Assembly: GCF_001511835.1 (NCBI RefSeq)
Contig: NZ_LN997848.1
Location: forward strand, 3,624,001-3,688,000
DNA from: Magnetospirillum sp. XM-1
GTDB taxonomy: Bacteria; Pseudomonadota; Alphaproteobacteria; Rhodospirillales; Magnetospirillaceae
Direction: 5' to 3'
DNA length: 64,000 nt
Position 1 is the first letter of the stretch, and every line of letters begins with the position of its first letter. The translations under genes and the position numbers were made by a program. Positions 49,378 through 60,219 of this stretch are shown piece after piece. The notes beneath the pieces were generated by a model. The model searched no databases. It was not told where the DNA came from and saw only the letters and a program-made list of their open reading frames with translations.

Positions 49378-50964
49378 TTACTTGCGGAACATCGCCAACA
49401 TGCGCTTGGTGACCGCGAAGCCGCCGAACATGTTGATCGAGGTGAGGATGATGCTGATCACCGCCAGAAGGCCGATGAAGAAGCCGGGACGCGAGACGCC
49501 CTCGGCCAGCGGGGGGGAAATCTGCACCAGCGCGCCGATCACGATGATCGACGAGATGGCGTTGGTGACGCTCATCAGGGGGGTGTGCAGCGCCGGAGTG
49601 ACGTTCCACACCACCATGTAGCCGACGAAGCAGGCCAGCACGAACACGGTGAAATGACCGAGGAAGGCGGCCGGCGCGTAGGAGCCGACGAACCAGAAGG
49701 CCAGGGCGCCGATGCCCATGACGATGGCCAGGGTCTTGACGCTCATGGGCTCGCCGGCGCCGTGGCCGTGGCCCGACGACTTCTTCTCCGGCATGGCGGC
49801 GGCCGGCTTGGGCGCGGGCGGGGCCGGCAGCACCAGGGGCGGCGGCGGCCAGGTGATCTCGCCTTCCTTGATGACGGTCAGGCCGCGGATGGCGTCGTCT
49901 TCCATGTTGACGTCGATGGTGCCGTCCTTGGCCTTGCACATCTCCTCAGTGAGGCGCAGCAGGTTGGTGGCGTACAGCGTCGAGGCCTGCTTGGACAGGC
50001 GCGACGGCAGGTCGGCGTAGCCGACGATGGTCACGCCGTGGCGCACCACCACCTCGCCCGGCACGGTCAGCTCGCAATTGCCACCCTGTTCGGCGGCCAT
50101 GTCGACGATGACGCTGCCGGCCTTCATGGACTTGACCATGTCGGCGGTGATCAGCCGGGGCGCCGGCTTGCCGGGGATCAGGGCGGTGGTGATGATGATG
50201 TCCACCTCGCGCGCCTGCTGGGCGTACATCTCGCGCTGGGCGGCCTGGAAGCCCTCGCTCATGACCTTGGCGTAGCCGCCGCCGCCCGAGCCCTCTTCCT
50301 CGTAGTCCACCTTGACGAACTCGGCGCCCATGGATTTGACCTGATCGGCCACCTCGGCGCGGGTGTCGTTGGCGCGCACGACGGCGCCCAGACCCACCGA
50401 GGTGCCGATGGCGGCCAGACCGGCCACGCCGGCGCCGGCGACGAACACCTTGGCCGGCGGAACCTTGCCCGCGGCGGTGATCTGGCCGGTGAAGAAGCGG
50501 CCGAATTGGTTGGCGGCCTCGATCACGGCGCGGTAGCCGGCGATGTTGGCCATGGAGGACAGCGCGTCCATCTTCTGGGCGCGGGAAAGCTGGCGCGGCA
50601 CGCAATCCATGGCCAGCACGGTGATCTTGCGGGCCTTCAGGGCCTCCATCAGATCGGGATTCTGGGCCGGCCAGATGAAGCCGATCAGGATGGTGCCTTC
50701 CTTGATCAGCGGCACCTCGTCCATGCTGGGGGCGCGGACCTTGAAGACCACGTTCGACGCGTTCCAAAGCTCGGCGGCGCTCTTGGCGATGGAGGCGCCC
50801 GACGCCACATAGGACTCGTCATCGAAATTGGCGAGCGCGCCCGCCCCCGTCTCGACCACCACCGAGAAGCCCAGCTTGATCAGCTTCTCGACGACGTCGG
50901 GAACCGTTGCCACCCGCTTCTCGTTGGGGAACGTTTCCCTGGGAACACCAATGGTCAGAGACAT
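49378..50964 (-). CDS. pntA: NAD(P) transhydrogenase subunit alpha (fused domain I plus membrane part)
   Basis: A 528-residue subunit. The NAD-binding domain I (about 1-380) contains [17 protein letters not shown] at the N terminus and the dinucleotide loop [17 protein letters not shown] Pro/Gly/His linker ([19 protein letters not shown]) leads to the C-terminal membrane segment with four helices, the last ending in a positively charged tail ([13 protein letters not shown]). In several related alphaproteobacteria this part is a separate gene (pntAB), so the fused E. coli-like layout is noteworthy. Confidence 0.97.
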   Translation of the reverse strand: MSLTIGVPRETFPNEKRVATVPDVVEKLIKLGFSVVVETGAGALANFDDESYVASGASIAKSAAELWNASNVVFKVRAPSMDEVPLIKEGTILIGFIWPAQNPDLMEALKARKITVLAMDCVPRQLSRAQKMDALSSMANIAGYRAVIEAANQFGRFFTGQITAAGKVPPAKVFVAGAGVAGLAAIGTSVGLGAVVRANDTRAEVADQVKSMGAEFVKVDYEEEGSGGGGYAKVMSEGFQAAQREMYAQQAREVDIIITTALIPGKPAPRLITADMVKSMKAGSVIVDMAAEQGGNCELTVPGEVVVRHGVTIVGYADLPSRLSKQASTLYATNLLRLTEEMCKAKDGTIDVNMEDDAIRGLTVIKEGEITWPPPPLVLPAPPAPKPAAAMPEKKSSGHGHGAGEPMSVKTLAIVMGIGALAFWFVGSYAPAAFLGHFTVFVLACFVGYMVVWNVTPALHTPLMSVTNAISSIIVIGALVQISPPLAEGVSRPGFFIGLLAVISIILTSINMFGGFAVTKRMLAMFRK

Positions 50965-51177
50965 GGCTTCTCCTGTTGCTGGCTGTTACTGCATTTGCCG
51001 TACATTTTGCCCAGAACAATGCCTTCTGAGCGGCGGTTTGCCAAGCCCGATCGTGTTTGAAAATCAGTCGTTTGGACCTATTTTACAGTAGACGGCGCCC
51101 GAGGGGGCCGCATGACCTTGATCAAGGCGTTGACCGGGCGGATCTTGCCATCCTGGCCGGCGTTTCCAGGAGGAACC

Positions 51178-52011
51178 ATGGCCAGGCCTGCGGCAATCGC
51201 CACCGTTCTCGTCGCCGCCCTCGGGGCGGCGTCGCCGGCCATCGCCGACCCTCTGGGCTGGCGCTACGAGATCATGTGGGGCGGCTTTCACGCCGGCGAC
51301 ATGGCGGTGACCCGCGACCAGCAAGGCGAAGCGGTCCGCACCGGCATGACCATCCGCACCGTCGGCCTGTTCGACAAGCTTCTGCGCCTGCGCTTCGCCG
51401 CCGAGGGCGGCGGCCGCGACATCGGTTCGGGCGAACTGGGCTCCGAGCATTACCAGACCCGCTTTCGGGGCCGTTACCAGGAGCAGATGCTGCGCGTGCA
51501 TTACAGCGGCGGCGAGGCGGTCACCGTGCTCGACGAGGTGCTGGCGGTGTTCGCGCCGCCGCCCGAGGACGACGAGCCCGCCCCCGCCGTGCCGCCCGAG
51601 GCGAAGAAGGGCGTACGCGACCCGCTGACCAATGTGTCGGTGGTCGGCCGCAAGGCCCGGCAGGCCATGGCCGGGGACGGCCCGGCCAATTTCAAGGTGG
51701 CGGGCTATGACGGCCGCCGCGCCTATGATTTCGACGTGGCGGTCAAGGGGGCCAGGCGCCTCGACATCCGGGGCCGGGGATACGATTCCATCGAACTGGC
51801 CATGGTGCTGCGCCCGGTGGCCGGCTTCAAGCCGCGCTTCCAGAAGATGTGGTCCGGGGCCGAGTACGTCGTCCACCTGGACCCCGACAGCCTTCTGCCG
51901 CTGCGCATCTACACCGACAGCTTCGCCGCCGCCACGGTGATCAACGCCGTCGAGCCCTGCCGGGTGGCGGCGGAACAATGCGCCCCGCTGCTGGCGGCGG
52001 GTGAGCCGTAA
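51178..52011 (+). CDS. DUF3108 periplasmic protein
   Basis: A 277-residue protein with a signal peptide (residues 1-23, ending SPAIA) and a DUF3108-type beta-rich body: [28 protein letters not shown]-like strands and the C-terminal [18 protein letters not shown]. Members are envelope proteins of unknown function. The ATG at 51178 follows AGGAGGAACC; an earlier in-frame ATG at 51112 lacks a ribosome binding site. Its end overlaps the 5' untranslated part of the next chemoreceptor gene. Confidence 0.8.
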   Translation: MARPAAIATVLVAALGAASPAIADPLGWRYEIMWGGFHAGDMAVTRDQQGEAVRTGMTIRTVGLFDKLLRLRFAAEGGGRDIGSGELGSEHYQTRFRGRYQEQMLRVHYSGGEAVTVLDEVLAVFAPPPEDDEPAPAVPPEAKKGVRDPLTNVSVVGRKARQAMAGDGPANFKVAGYDGRRAYDFDVAVKGARRLDIRGRGYDSIELAMVLRPVAGFKPRFQKMWSGAEYVVHLDPDSLLPLRIYTDSFAAATVINAVEPCRVAAEQCAPLLAAGEP

Positions 52012-52105
52012 CCCTTGTATCTCATCCTTCCTGCATATTAGGCTGACACCAAAGAGTGTGCGGACGCGCCGGCATGAACCGGGCGCGCCAAGGGAGGCTG
52101 GAACC

Positions 52106-54256
52106 ATGGGAATGCTCGACGCCCTGTCCGGGCTGCGGATCACCACGCGTCTGTGGCTTTTGGGCGGCCTGCCCCTGGCAGGCCTCGCCGCCGTCTTCGT
52201 CGCCGATTCGCTTCAACTTAAGGAAGAGATGGTGGCGGCGCGCGAGGTCAAGCTGCGCCACGTGGTCGAGGCCGCTTCGGGCGTGCTCGACCATTACGCC
52301 GAAGAGGCGAAACAGGGCCGCATGAGCGAGGATCAGGCCAAGGCCGCCGCCATGGGCGCCATCAAGAAGATGCGCTACGAAAAGGTCGAGTATCTGTGGA
52401 TGAACGACATGGGCAAGCCGGTGCCCCGAATCGTCATGCACCCCATCTCGCCCCAGCTGGACGGCAAGATCCTCGACGATGCCAAGTTCAACAAGGCCAC
52501 CTCCATGCGGACCGGCAATTCCGGCCCGTTCGAGCCGCTGAACAACGTCAACCTGTTCGGGGCCTTCGTCACGGTGGTCGACAAGGCCGGACAGGGCTAC
52601 GTCACCTATGACTGGCCCAAGCCCAAGGAGGGCGGCGGCGTCACCACCGAGACCTATCCCAAGATGTCCTACGTCAAAGGCTTTCCCCAATGGGGCTGGC
52701 TGATCGGCTCGGGCGTCTACATCGACGACATCGACACCGCCTTCAAGGCCGAACTGGCCCAGCGCGGCATGCTGCTGGCCGCCATCCTGGCGGTGGTGGG
52801 CGGCCTTGGCCTGCTGATCACCGGCAGCGTCTCGTCGGGGTTCAGGGCGCTGCATCACGACGTCAACACCCTGCGCACCGGCGAGGCGGGCGACGCCATG
52901 CAACTCAGCCCCCAGCGCAGGGACGAGTTCCGCGAGGTGGCCGAGGTGCTGGGCGAGATGGCCGAGACCCGCAGCCGTCTCGACGCCGCTGAAGCCGAGC
53001 GCCAGGCGGCGCGCAAGAAGGCCGACCACGACCGCTTCATCATGCAGCGCGACATGCTGCGCTCACTGGTCCAGGCGGCCATGCTGGGCAACGAGGCGAT
53101 GATCACCCTGTCGCGCATGAAGCGCGAAATCGACATGTCCACCGCCGAGGTGGGCCGCATGGCCCAGGCGGTGGACGAAATGCGCGAGTCCATCGAGGCC
53201 ATCAACGCCGATTCCTCCCAGGCCGCCCAAGGCGCGGGCGAAGCCGGACAGGCGGCGGTCACCGGCCTGAACGCCAGCCAGGAGGCGCTGTCGGCCTTCG
53301 AGCGCATCGTCGCCGCGGTCAACGCTGCCGGCCATAAGGTCCAGGGGCTGGCCGAGGCCTCGGCCCAGATCGGCGAGATCGTCACCGCCATCGAGACGGT
53401 CGCCGGCCAGACCAACCTGCTGGCCTTGAACGCCACCATCGAGGCGGCGCGTGCCGGCGAGGCGGGAAAAGGGTTCGCCGTGGTGGCGGGCGAGGTCAAG
53501 AACCTGGCCAACCAGACCGCCAAAGCCACGGTGGACATCCGCTCGCGCATCGAGGGATTGCAGGGCGAGATGGGGGCCATCGTCGGCGCCATCGACGAAA
53601 GCACCGGAGCGGTCACCGAAGGCCGCTCGCTGGTGGGCGCGCTGGGCGAGCGCCTGCACGGCATCGCCGATCAGGTGGGCTCGGTGCAGACCAGCATGAG
53701 CACCATCTCCCACGTGCTGGACAGCCAGTCGGACACCGCCGGAAAGCTGGCCGACGGCACCACCCAGGTGGTCAGCCTGACCCAGGCCAACAACAAGCTG
53801 CTGGGCGACGTGCTGGAAGCCATGGGCCGCATGAGCCAGCACCTGGATTCCCAGGTGGGCAACTACGCCCAGTTGGGCTCGGGCGCCCTGCTGGTGGAGA
53901 TCGCCAAGAACGACCACATCGCCTTCAAGCGCCGGGTGCTGGACGGCGTGCTGGGCCGTACGGACCTGAAGGCCGACGGTGTGCCCGACCACCACAATTG
54001 CCGCCTGGGCAAGTGGTACGACGCCATCACCGACAAGGCCATCTCGGGCAAGCCCGCCTATTCCAATCTGGTCACCCCGCACCAGGAGGTGCACGCGGCG
54101 GCCAAGCGGGCGCTGACCCATGCCGCCCAAGGCGACCTGGATTCCGCCTTCGCCGCCATCGACGACATGAACAAGGCGTCGGTGGCCGTGGTCGCCATGC
54201 TGGAGACCCTGGCCACCGAACTGGCCGCCCTGGAGGAAGCCCGGATGGCGGGGTGA
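52106..54256 (+). CDS. Cache-domain chemoreceptor with C-terminal CZB zinc-binding domain
   Basis: A 716-residue transducer. Helix one is about 14-34, a periplasmic single-Cache domain about 40-200 has [19 protein letters not shown], and helix two is about 205-225. The signalling hairpin has [20 protein letters not shown]. The C-terminal part carries a CZB domain with the Zn-ligand pattern [26 protein letters not shown] and [17 protein letters not shown] domains in other bacteria sense hypochlorous acid or zinc by loss of the cysteine-zinc bond. Start at 52106 is preferred over an upstream in-frame ATG. Confidence 0.92.
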   Translation: MGMLDALSGLRITTRLWLLGGLPLAGLAAVFVADSLQLKEEMVAAREVKLRHVVEAASGVLDHYAEEAKQGRMSEDQAKAAAMGAIKKMRYEKVEYLWMNDMGKPVPRIVMHPISPQLDGKILDDAKFNKATSMRTGNSGPFEPLNNVNLFGAFVTVVDKAGQGYVTYDWPKPKEGGGVTTETYPKMSYVKGFPQWGWLIGSGVYIDDIDTAFKAELAQRGMLLAAILAVVGGLGLLITGSVSSGFRALHHDVNTLRTGEAGDAMQLSPQRRDEFREVAEVLGEMAETRSRLDAAEAERQAARKKADHDRFIMQRDMLRSLVQAAMLGNEAMITLSRMKREIDMSTAEVGRMAQAVDEMRESIEAINADSSQAAQGAGEAGQAAVTGLNASQEALSAFERIVAAVNAAGHKVQGLAEASAQIGEIVTAIETVAGQTNLLALNATIEAARAGEAGKGFAVVAGEVKNLANQTAKATVDIRSRIEGLQGEMGAIVGAIDESTGAVTEGRSLVGALGERLHGIADQVGSVQTSMSTISHVLDSQSDTAGKLADGTTQVVSLTQANNKLLGDVLEAMGRMSQHLDSQVGNYAQLGSGALLVEIAKNDHIAFKRRVLDGVLGRTDLKADGVPDHHNCRLGKWYDAITDKAISGKPAYSNLVTPHQEVHAAAKRALTHAAQGDLDSAFAAIDDMNKASVAVVAMLETLATELAALEEARMAG

Positions 54257-54265
54257 TCCCGCTTC

Positions 54266-55288
54266 CTATCCGCCGATCACGTTCCTGAGCAGGCCGATCT
54301 CGACGATCTCGGTCTCCATCACGTCGCCGAGCTTGAGAAATTCCGGGGGCTTGCGCGCGCCACCCACCCCGGGCGGCGTGCCGGTGGCGATGATGTCGCC
54401 GGGCTCGAGCGTCAATCCCGCCGACAGTTCGGCGATGATGCGCGGCACCTTGAAGTACATCTGCTCGGTGCTGGCGTCCTGCTTGACCACGCCGTTGACG
54501 CGGGTGATCAGATGGACCCGGGTGTGGTCGATGTCCGAGGCCGGCACGATCCAGGGGCCCAGCGGTCCGTGCCCGTCCAGGCTCTTGCCCTTGAACCACT
54601 GGCCGCCGTGCTTCTTCTGCTGCACGTCGCGGGCGGTGGTGTCATTGATGACGCAAAAGCCGAAGACGTGCTTCATGGCGTCAGCCTCGGCGATGTTCCT
54701 GCCCTTCTTGCCGATGATCACCGCCAGTTCGCACTCCCAGTCGATGGAGGTCGACACCGCCGGGTCATAGGGAATGGGGTCGTAGGGCCCGTTGATGGTC
54801 CCCACCGCCTTGGAGAAGAACACCGGATGCTCGGGCAGTTCGGCGGTCTTGAGGCGCATGGCCTCGCCCTCCTTGAAATGCTCGAGATAGTTCCAGCCCA
54901 CCGCGTAGACGTTGCGGGTCGGTTCCGGAATGGGGGCCAGCAGCCGGACGTCGGACACCATGGGGCCGGAATCGGGGCCTTCCAGCATCAGCTGGCGGGC
55001 CTGGGCCAGGGCGAAATCACCGGCGGCGATCAGCGAAACCATGTTCGAGGGATCGAAGGACAGGGTCATGCCGCGCGCCTTGGCCGCCGCGCCCACGTCG
55101 ACGACGCGGCCCGAGGCCTTGACCACGCCGATGCGCGCCGCCCCTCCCCCCGTCGAATAGGTGATCAGCCGCAGCGCCCCGGCGGCGGCGTTGGGAATGG
55201 GGCCGGCAGCCCCGGCAGCGGCAGGCATCAACGCCCCCGCCGCCACGGCGGCCCCCAGGGTCAGGAACTGGCGACGCTTCTCATCCAT
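54266..55288 (-). CDS. fumarylacetoacetate hydrolase-family protein with Tat signal
   Basis: A 340-residue protein. The N terminus has a twin-arginine signal, RRQFLTLGAAVAAGALMPAA, so it is predicted to be exported folded. The body shows the FAH fold: VGWNYLEHFKEG, DWECELAVIIGKKG, NDTTARDVQ, LEPGDIIATGTPPGVGGA. Family members act on C-C bonds of acylpyruvates, usually in the cytosol; a periplasmic location is unusual. The start at 55288 is set by the signal; the upstream open frame is unconserved. The metal acids (E in DWECE) are visible. Confidence 0.82.
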   Translation of the reverse strand: MDEKRRQFLTLGAAVAAGALMPAAAGAAGPIPNAAAGALRLITYSTGGGAARIGVVKASGRVVDVGAAAKARGMTLSFDPSNMVSLIAAGDFALAQARQLMLEGPDSGPMVSDVRLLAPIPEPTRNVYAVGWNYLEHFKEGEAMRLKTAELPEHPVFFSKAVGTINGPYDPIPYDPAVSTSIDWECELAVIIGKKGRNIAEADAMKHVFGFCVINDTTARDVQQKKHGGQWFKGKSLDGHGPLGPWIVPASDIDHTRVHLITRVNGVVKQDASTEQMYFKVPRIIAELSAGLTLEPGDIIATGTPPGVGGARKPPEFLKLGDVMETEIVEIGLLRNVIGG

Positions 55289-55346
55289 GACGGCTCTCCC
55301 TCCGGAAGTGGTCAGACCACTGCCATATGGGGAGCCGTCCGGAATT

Positions 55347-57134
55347 CTACATCGCCTCCAGCTCGTCGATGAAGCCGATGACCACGTCCAGGCCCTGGCG
55401 CCAGAATTGCGGGTCGCCGGCATCGAGACCGAAGGGGGCCAGCAGGTCCTGGTGGCGCAGCGTGCCGCCGGCCCGCAGCATGTCCAGGTACTTGGCGGGG
55501 AAGTCGGGAATGCCGCCCTTGGCGTAGACCGAGTACAGCGAGTTCACCAGGCAATCGCCGAAGGCGTAGGCGTAGACGTAGAACGGCGAGTGGACGAAGT
55601 GCGGGATATAGGTCCAGAAGTGCTTGTACTCGTCATGGAAGCGGAAGGCCGGGCCTAGGCTGTCGGCCTGGACGCTCATCCACAATTCGCCGATGCGCTC
55701 GGGCGACAGCTCGCCCCGGCGGCGCTCGTCGTGCAGCAAGGATTCGAACTCGTAGAACGCCACCTGGCGCACCACGGTGTTGATCATGTCCTCCACCTTG
55801 GAGGCCAGCATGATGCGGCGGCTCTTCGGGGACGTCTCGCGCTCAAGCATGGCGCGGAAGGTCAGCATCTCGCCGAACACCGAGGCGGTCTCGGCCAGCG
55901 TCAGCGGCGTGTCGGACATCAGCCCGCCCTGCACGCCCGCCAGCACCTGATGCACGCCGTGGCCCAGTTCGTGGGCCAGGGTCATCACGTCGCGGGACTT
56001 GCCCAGGTAGTTGACCAGCAGATAGGGATGCACCGAGGGAACGGTGGGATGGGCGAAGGCGCCGGGCGACTTGCCGGGACGCACGGGGGCGTCGATCCAG
56101 TTGTTGTCGAAGAACTTCTTGCCCACCGCCGCCATGTCCGGAGAGAACGCCCCATAGGCGCCCAGCACCGTGTCACGCGCCTGCTCCCACGTGTACTTGC
56201 GGTCGTCGTCGTCGGGCAGCGGCGCGTTGCGGTCCCAGTAATCCATCTTGTCGACGCCGAACCACTTGGCCTTTAGCGCATAGTAGCGGTGGGACAATTG
56301 AGGGAAGCAGCCCTTGACCGCCGAGACCAGGGCGTCCACCACGCCGTCTTCAACCTGGTTGGACAGGTTGCGGTAGGATTGGGGACGGGCATAGGCGCGC
56401 CACTTGTCCTCGATCTCCTTTTCCTTGGCCAGCGTGTTGGTGATCAGCGCGAACAGCGGCGCGTTGTCGCCCAGCACCTTGCCCAAGGACTTGGCGGCCT
56501 CCTTGCGCCTGGCACCGTCCTTGTCGCTGAGGCAGTTGAGCACCTCGGCCGAGGTCACCTCCCGGCCGCCCAGGGGAAAGCGCAGCCGGGCCATGGTCTC
56601 GTCGAACAGCCGGTTCCAGGCCGCCGTGCCCACCACGTGCAGCTCGTGCAGCATCTTCTCGGCCTCGTCCGACAGCTGGTGCGGGCGGAAGACGCGCAGG
56701 TCGCGCAGCCAGGGGCCGTAATGGGCCGCCTCGGGGGCCTTCAGCTTCTCGGCCAGCACGGAATCGTCCAGACGGTTGATCTCGAGGGTGAAGAACAGGG
56801 TATGGGTGGAGATGTCGGTGACCCGCTCCTGCATGCCCTGGTAGAAGCGGCCGCGCTCGGAATCCGAGACGTCGCCGGAATAGAGCAGCTGGGCGTAGGA
56901 CATGGCGCGGTAGATGATCTGGCCGATACGCTCGTACTCGGCGATGGCGCGGCCCAGCTCGGCTCCCGGCAGCCCGGCCAGCTTGCCGGCATAGGCGGCC
57001 TCGAAGGCCTGGGAGGCCGCGGACGCCGCCTGCAGGTCGGCCTCCAGCTCCGGCGAATCCGGCGCGGGGTAAAGATCGGAAAGATCCCATTCGGGAAGGG
57101 TGCCGAGATCGTTGGCCGGTGCTACAAAGGTCAT
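55347..57134 (-). CDS. pepF: oligoendopeptidase F
   Basis: A 595-residue M3-family zinc metallopeptidase of the cytosol that degrades short peptides, including cleaved signal peptides. The zinc-binding HELGH motif is at residues 388-392 (TLAHELGHGVHQ). The N-terminal domain (LGTLPEWDLSDLYPAPDS) and the C-terminal KYLDMLRAGGTLRHQDLLAP block fit the family. A much longer open frame upstream is spurious: the real ATG at 57134 starts MTFVAPANDL and fits family length. Confidence 0.94.
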   Translation of the reverse strand: MTFVAPANDLGTLPEWDLSDLYPAPDSPELEADLQAASAASQAFEAAYAGKLAGLPGAELGRAIAEYERIGQIIYRAMSYAQLLYSGDVSDSERGRFYQGMQERVTDISTHTLFFTLEINRLDDSVLAEKLKAPEAAHYGPWLRDLRVFRPHQLSDEAEKMLHELHVVGTAAWNRLFDETMARLRFPLGGREVTSAEVLNCLSDKDGARRKEAAKSLGKVLGDNAPLFALITNTLAKEKEIEDKWRAYARPQSYRNLSNQVEDGVVDALVSAVKGCFPQLSHRYYALKAKWFGVDKMDYWDRNAPLPDDDDRKYTWEQARDTVLGAYGAFSPDMAAVGKKFFDNNWIDAPVRPGKSPGAFAHPTVPSVHPYLLVNYLGKSRDVMTLAHELGHGVHQVLAGVQGGLMSDTPLTLAETASVFGEMLTFRAMLERETSPKSRRIMLASKVEDMINTVVRQVAFYEFESLLHDERRRGELSPERIGELWMSVQADSLGPAFRFHDEYKHFWTYIPHFVHSPFYVYAYAFGDCLVNSLYSVYAKGGIPDFPAKYLDMLRAGGTLRHQDLLAPFGLDAGDPQFWRQGLDVVIGFIDELEAM

Positions 57135-57200
57135 TCGCTGTCTCCTTGCTGCAACACAATATAAGGAGGCCGCCACGGCGCGAACAGGGAGTTTCGACGC

Positions 57201-59027
57201 ATGGAGGTTGACTTCGCCGCGCAAACCAGCCTGCCGGCCATGTTCCTGGGCCAGGCGGAGCGCCTTTCCGCACGCCCCTTCCTCGGCCACAAGGCGGACG
57301 GCGTCTGGCAGGCGCTGTCGTGGGCCGAAACGGCGGAGCGCGTCCTGGCGCTGGCCGCCGGCCTGCGCGCCCTGGGCCTGGAACCCGGCGACCGGGTCAT
57401 GCTGGTGGCCGAGAACCGCCCCGAATGGGCCGTGGCCGATCTGGCCATCATGGCGGCCGGCGGCATCAGCGTGCCGGCCTACACCACCAACACCGTCGCC
57501 GACCACCTGCACATCCTGGACAATTCCGGCGCCCGGCTGGTGATCGTCTCCACCCGTCCGCTGGCCGAGCGCGTCCTGCCCGCCGCCGCCCGCTCGGCCC
57601 AGGCGCCCGCCCTGATCGCCATGGAGCCCCTGGCCCTGGCCCAGTCCCCCGGCGTGGACGTCCACGCCTGGGACGCGGTGCTGGAACTGGGACGGCACAG
57701 GGCGGACGACATCCGCGGCACGGTCGCCGGCCTGAAGCGCGACGACACCGCCTGCCTGATCTACACCTCGGGGACCGGCGGCGTGCCCAAGGGCGTGATG
57801 CTGTCCCACGGCGCTATTCTGTGCAATTGCATGGGCGCCGCCGACGTGCTGCGCGAACTGGGCCTGGAGGACGAGGTCTTCCTGTCCTTCCTGCCGCTGT
57901 CGCACGCCTACGAGCACACCGCCGGCCTTTACTTCCCCATCTCCATCGGCGCCGAGATCCGCTACGCCGAAGGAATCGAGGTTCTGGCCTCCAACATGGC
58001 CGAGGTGTCGCCCACCATCATGACCGCGGTGCCGCGCCTGTACGAGACCATGCGGGCGCGCATCCTGAAAGGCTTGTCCCGGGTCAGCCCGCTGCGCCGC
58101 CGCCTGTTCATGGCGGCGCTGGACCTGGGCACGCGGCGTATGGAAGGCCGCCGCCTCGGCCCGCTCGACCGGCTGGCCGACCGGGTGCTGGAGCGGCTGG
58201 TGCGCGACAAGGTCCGCGCCCGCTTCGGCGGCCGGCTCAAGGCCTTCGTCTCGGGCGGCGCCCCCCTGCCCTACGAGGTGGGCGCCTTCTTCCTGGCGCT
58301 GGGCGTGCGCATCCTGCAGGGCTACGGCCAGACCGAGGCGGCCCCGGTCATCGCCGTCAACCGGCCGGACCACAACCGCATCGAAACCGTGGGCCCCCCC
58401 ATGCTGGGCGTCGATCTCAGGATCGCCGGCGACGGCGAAATCCTGGTCCGGGGCGAGCTGGTGATGCGGGGCTACTGGCGCGACGGCGCCGCCACCGCCC
58501 AGGCCATCGATTCCGAAGGGTGGCTGCACACCGGCGACATCGGCGAGATCGACGCCGACGGACGCTTGCGCATCACTGACCGCAAGAAGGACATCATCGT
58601 CAATTCAGGCGGCGACAACGTGGCGCCCCAGCGCATCGAGGGCTTCCTGACGCTGGAGCCGGAAATCGCCCAGGCCATGGTCCACGGCGACCGCCGCCCC
58701 CATCTGGTCGCCCTGATCGTTCCCGACCGCGAATGGGCGCAATCCTGGGCCGAGGCGAACGGCCGGACGGAATCCGTCGATCAGTTGCTGACCTGCGACG
58801 ATTTGCGCAAGGCGCTGACCCTGGTAATCGACCGGGTGAATCGCCAACTTTCTCCAATCGAGAAAATCCGCCGTTTCATGATCGCCACCAGTCCTTTCGA
58901 TATAGATAACGGAATGTTGACTCCAACCCTCAAGATACGCCGCCATCAAATCAGGGCGATTTACGGAGCTGCGCTGGATGGTCTTTATGAAGAGAAGTCA
59001 CAGAGCCGGAATCAGGCTTTCCAGTGA
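57201..59027 (+). CDS. fadD: long-chain acyl-CoA synthetase (AMP-forming)
   Basis: A 608-residue adenylate-forming enzyme that activates fatty acids with ATP and CoA for beta-oxidation or lipid synthesis. Motifs: LIYTSGTGGVPKGVMLSH (P-loop-like), ILQGYGQTEAAPVIAVNRP, GELVMRGYWRDG, GWLHTGDIGEID and DRKKDIIVNSGGDNVAPQRIE. It is divergent from pepF; their starts are 66 bases apart with A/T-rich sequence between. Confidence 0.92.
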   Translation: MEVDFAAQTSLPAMFLGQAERLSARPFLGHKADGVWQALSWAETAERVLALAAGLRALGLEPGDRVMLVAENRPEWAVADLAIMAAGGISVPAYTTNTVADHLHILDNSGARLVIVSTRPLAERVLPAAARSAQAPALIAMEPLALAQSPGVDVHAWDAVLELGRHRADDIRGTVAGLKRDDTACLIYTSGTGGVPKGVMLSHGAILCNCMGAADVLRELGLEDEVFLSFLPLSHAYEHTAGLYFPISIGAEIRYAEGIEVLASNMAEVSPTIMTAVPRLYETMRARILKGLSRVSPLRRRLFMAALDLGTRRMEGRRLGPLDRLADRVLERLVRDKVRARFGGRLKAFVSGGAPLPYEVGAFFLALGVRILQGYGQTEAAPVIAVNRPDHNRIETVGPPMLGVDLRIAGDGEILVRGELVMRGYWRDGAATAQAIDSEGWLHTGDIGEIDADGRLRITDRKKDIIVNSGGDNVAPQRIEGFLTLEPEIAQAMVHGDRRPHLVALIVPDREWAQSWAEANGRTESVDQLLTCDDLRKALTLVIDRVNRQLSPIEKIRRFMIATSPFDIDNGMLTPTLKIRRHQIRAIYGAALDGLYEEKSQSRNQAFQ

Positions 59028-59180
59028 AAGCTTTGCCAACAGATAGCGAATGGACTGTTAACAAAAATCCCTCACTCATGGATTGCGCAGCGTCCCTATC
59101 CTTCCGTATTGCTTTTTGACGAAAGCTTGCTTTAAAACGTTCTCGCTTCCAAGATTGAGCCTCCGAGACCGCCTGGACAG

Positions 59181-60092
59181 ATGTCACAAGCACTCCCCGC
59201 AATGCCCCTGGCCCCGGCCCCGGCCAATGTCGACTTGTCAAAGGTCAAGGCCCTGGTGTGCGAGCCGAGCTTGCCCATCCGCCAGGGAATTCGGCTGGCG
59301 CTGAACAATGTCGGCATCCGTGAGATCATGGAGGCCAGCACCTTCCTGGCCGCCCATCAGGCCTGCAAGGAAGGCGATCACGACTTCCTGGTGCTGAACC
59401 AGGAAATCGAGGCCAACGATTCCACCTTCATCATGCGCGAGTTGCGGTCCGGCAGCCTGGGCCGCGATCCCTTCATCCTGACGGTGATGCTGCTGGCGTC
59501 GCGCGAGGAGCCCAAGGTGCGCTCGGCCATCGATTGCGGCCCTGACGACCTGCTGCTGATTCCCTTCGCCCCCGACCAGTTGATGAGCCGTCTCAGGGTG
59601 CTGGTCGAGCGGCGCAAGCCCTTCGTTGTGACCCACGATTACATCGGCCCCGACCGCCGCGCCGCGCCGCGCCCGGGCGCCACCTCGGCCACCCAGTTCC
59701 AGGTCCCCAACCCGGTGAGGGCGCGGGGCACCAATCTGCCCCGCGACCGCTACGACCGGCTGAAGCAGGATTCCATCGTCGCCATCGGCATCGAGCGCAT
59801 CAAGCGCCTGGCCGCGACCATGGACTGGGAGTGCAACGCGCTGACCGTCAGCGCCCGCGAAGGCAAGATGACCCCGGAGAGCACCTATCGCAGCCTGCTG
59901 AAGCTCGAGCAGGTGACCACGGAATTGTCCAATCGGGTCGCCAAGCAACTGGGCCACGCCACAGAGACCATCGACGGGCTAACCGAATTGTGCCGCAGGT
60001 TGAAAGCCACCCCAAGCAATGTCATCTTTTCAGACATTGAAACAGTCACGCAGACATCGCGACGAATTTCCGGCACCTATAGTTCGCGATAA
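59181..60092 (+). CDS. pseudo-receiver domain protein
   Basis: A 303-residue protein with a response-regulator-like receiver at about residues 22-145. The phosphoacceptor position is Asn73 (FLVLNQEIE) instead of Asp, and the conserved Lys of the KPF motif is replaced (LIPFAPDQL), so phosphorylation-dependent switching is unlikely. The C-terminal half is helical (LKQDSIVAIGIERIKRLAAT, LSNRVAKQLGHATETIDGL) and has no recognised output domain. It is followed by a receiver-GGDEF gene in the same orientation, and the two may form one signalling unit. Confidence 0.75.
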   Translation: MSQALPAMPLAPAPANVDLSKVKALVCEPSLPIRQGIRLALNNVGIREIMEASTFLAAHQACKEGDHDFLVLNQEIEANDSTFIMRELRSGSLGRDPFILTVMLLASREEPKVRSAIDCGPDDLLLIPFAPDQLMSRLRVLVERRKPFVVTHDYIGPDRRAAPRPGATSATQFQVPNPVRARGTNLPRDRYDRLKQDSIVAIGIERIKRLAATMDWECNALTVSAREGKMTPESTYRSLLKLEQVTTELSNRVAKQLGHATETIDGLTELCRRLKATPSNVIFSDIETVTQTSRRISGTYSSR

Positions 60093-60219
60093 CAACTATC
60101 GACTTCAGTATTAAAGCCTTTTGCCAAGCGCCCCTGGAATACGTCCTGGGCCAGTGCTAAATTATGGTTATTCGGGGACTTTCACCCTGTCGCCCCTGCT
60201 TTTTTGGGGGACACTGCAT

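Noticed and set aside
55347..58529. Very long open frame giving a 1060-residue protein containing PepF
   Set aside because: The extra 465 residues lie antisense to the acyl-CoA synthetase gene and are low-complexity His/Gly/Ala; PepF length and its ATG at 57134 fit the family.
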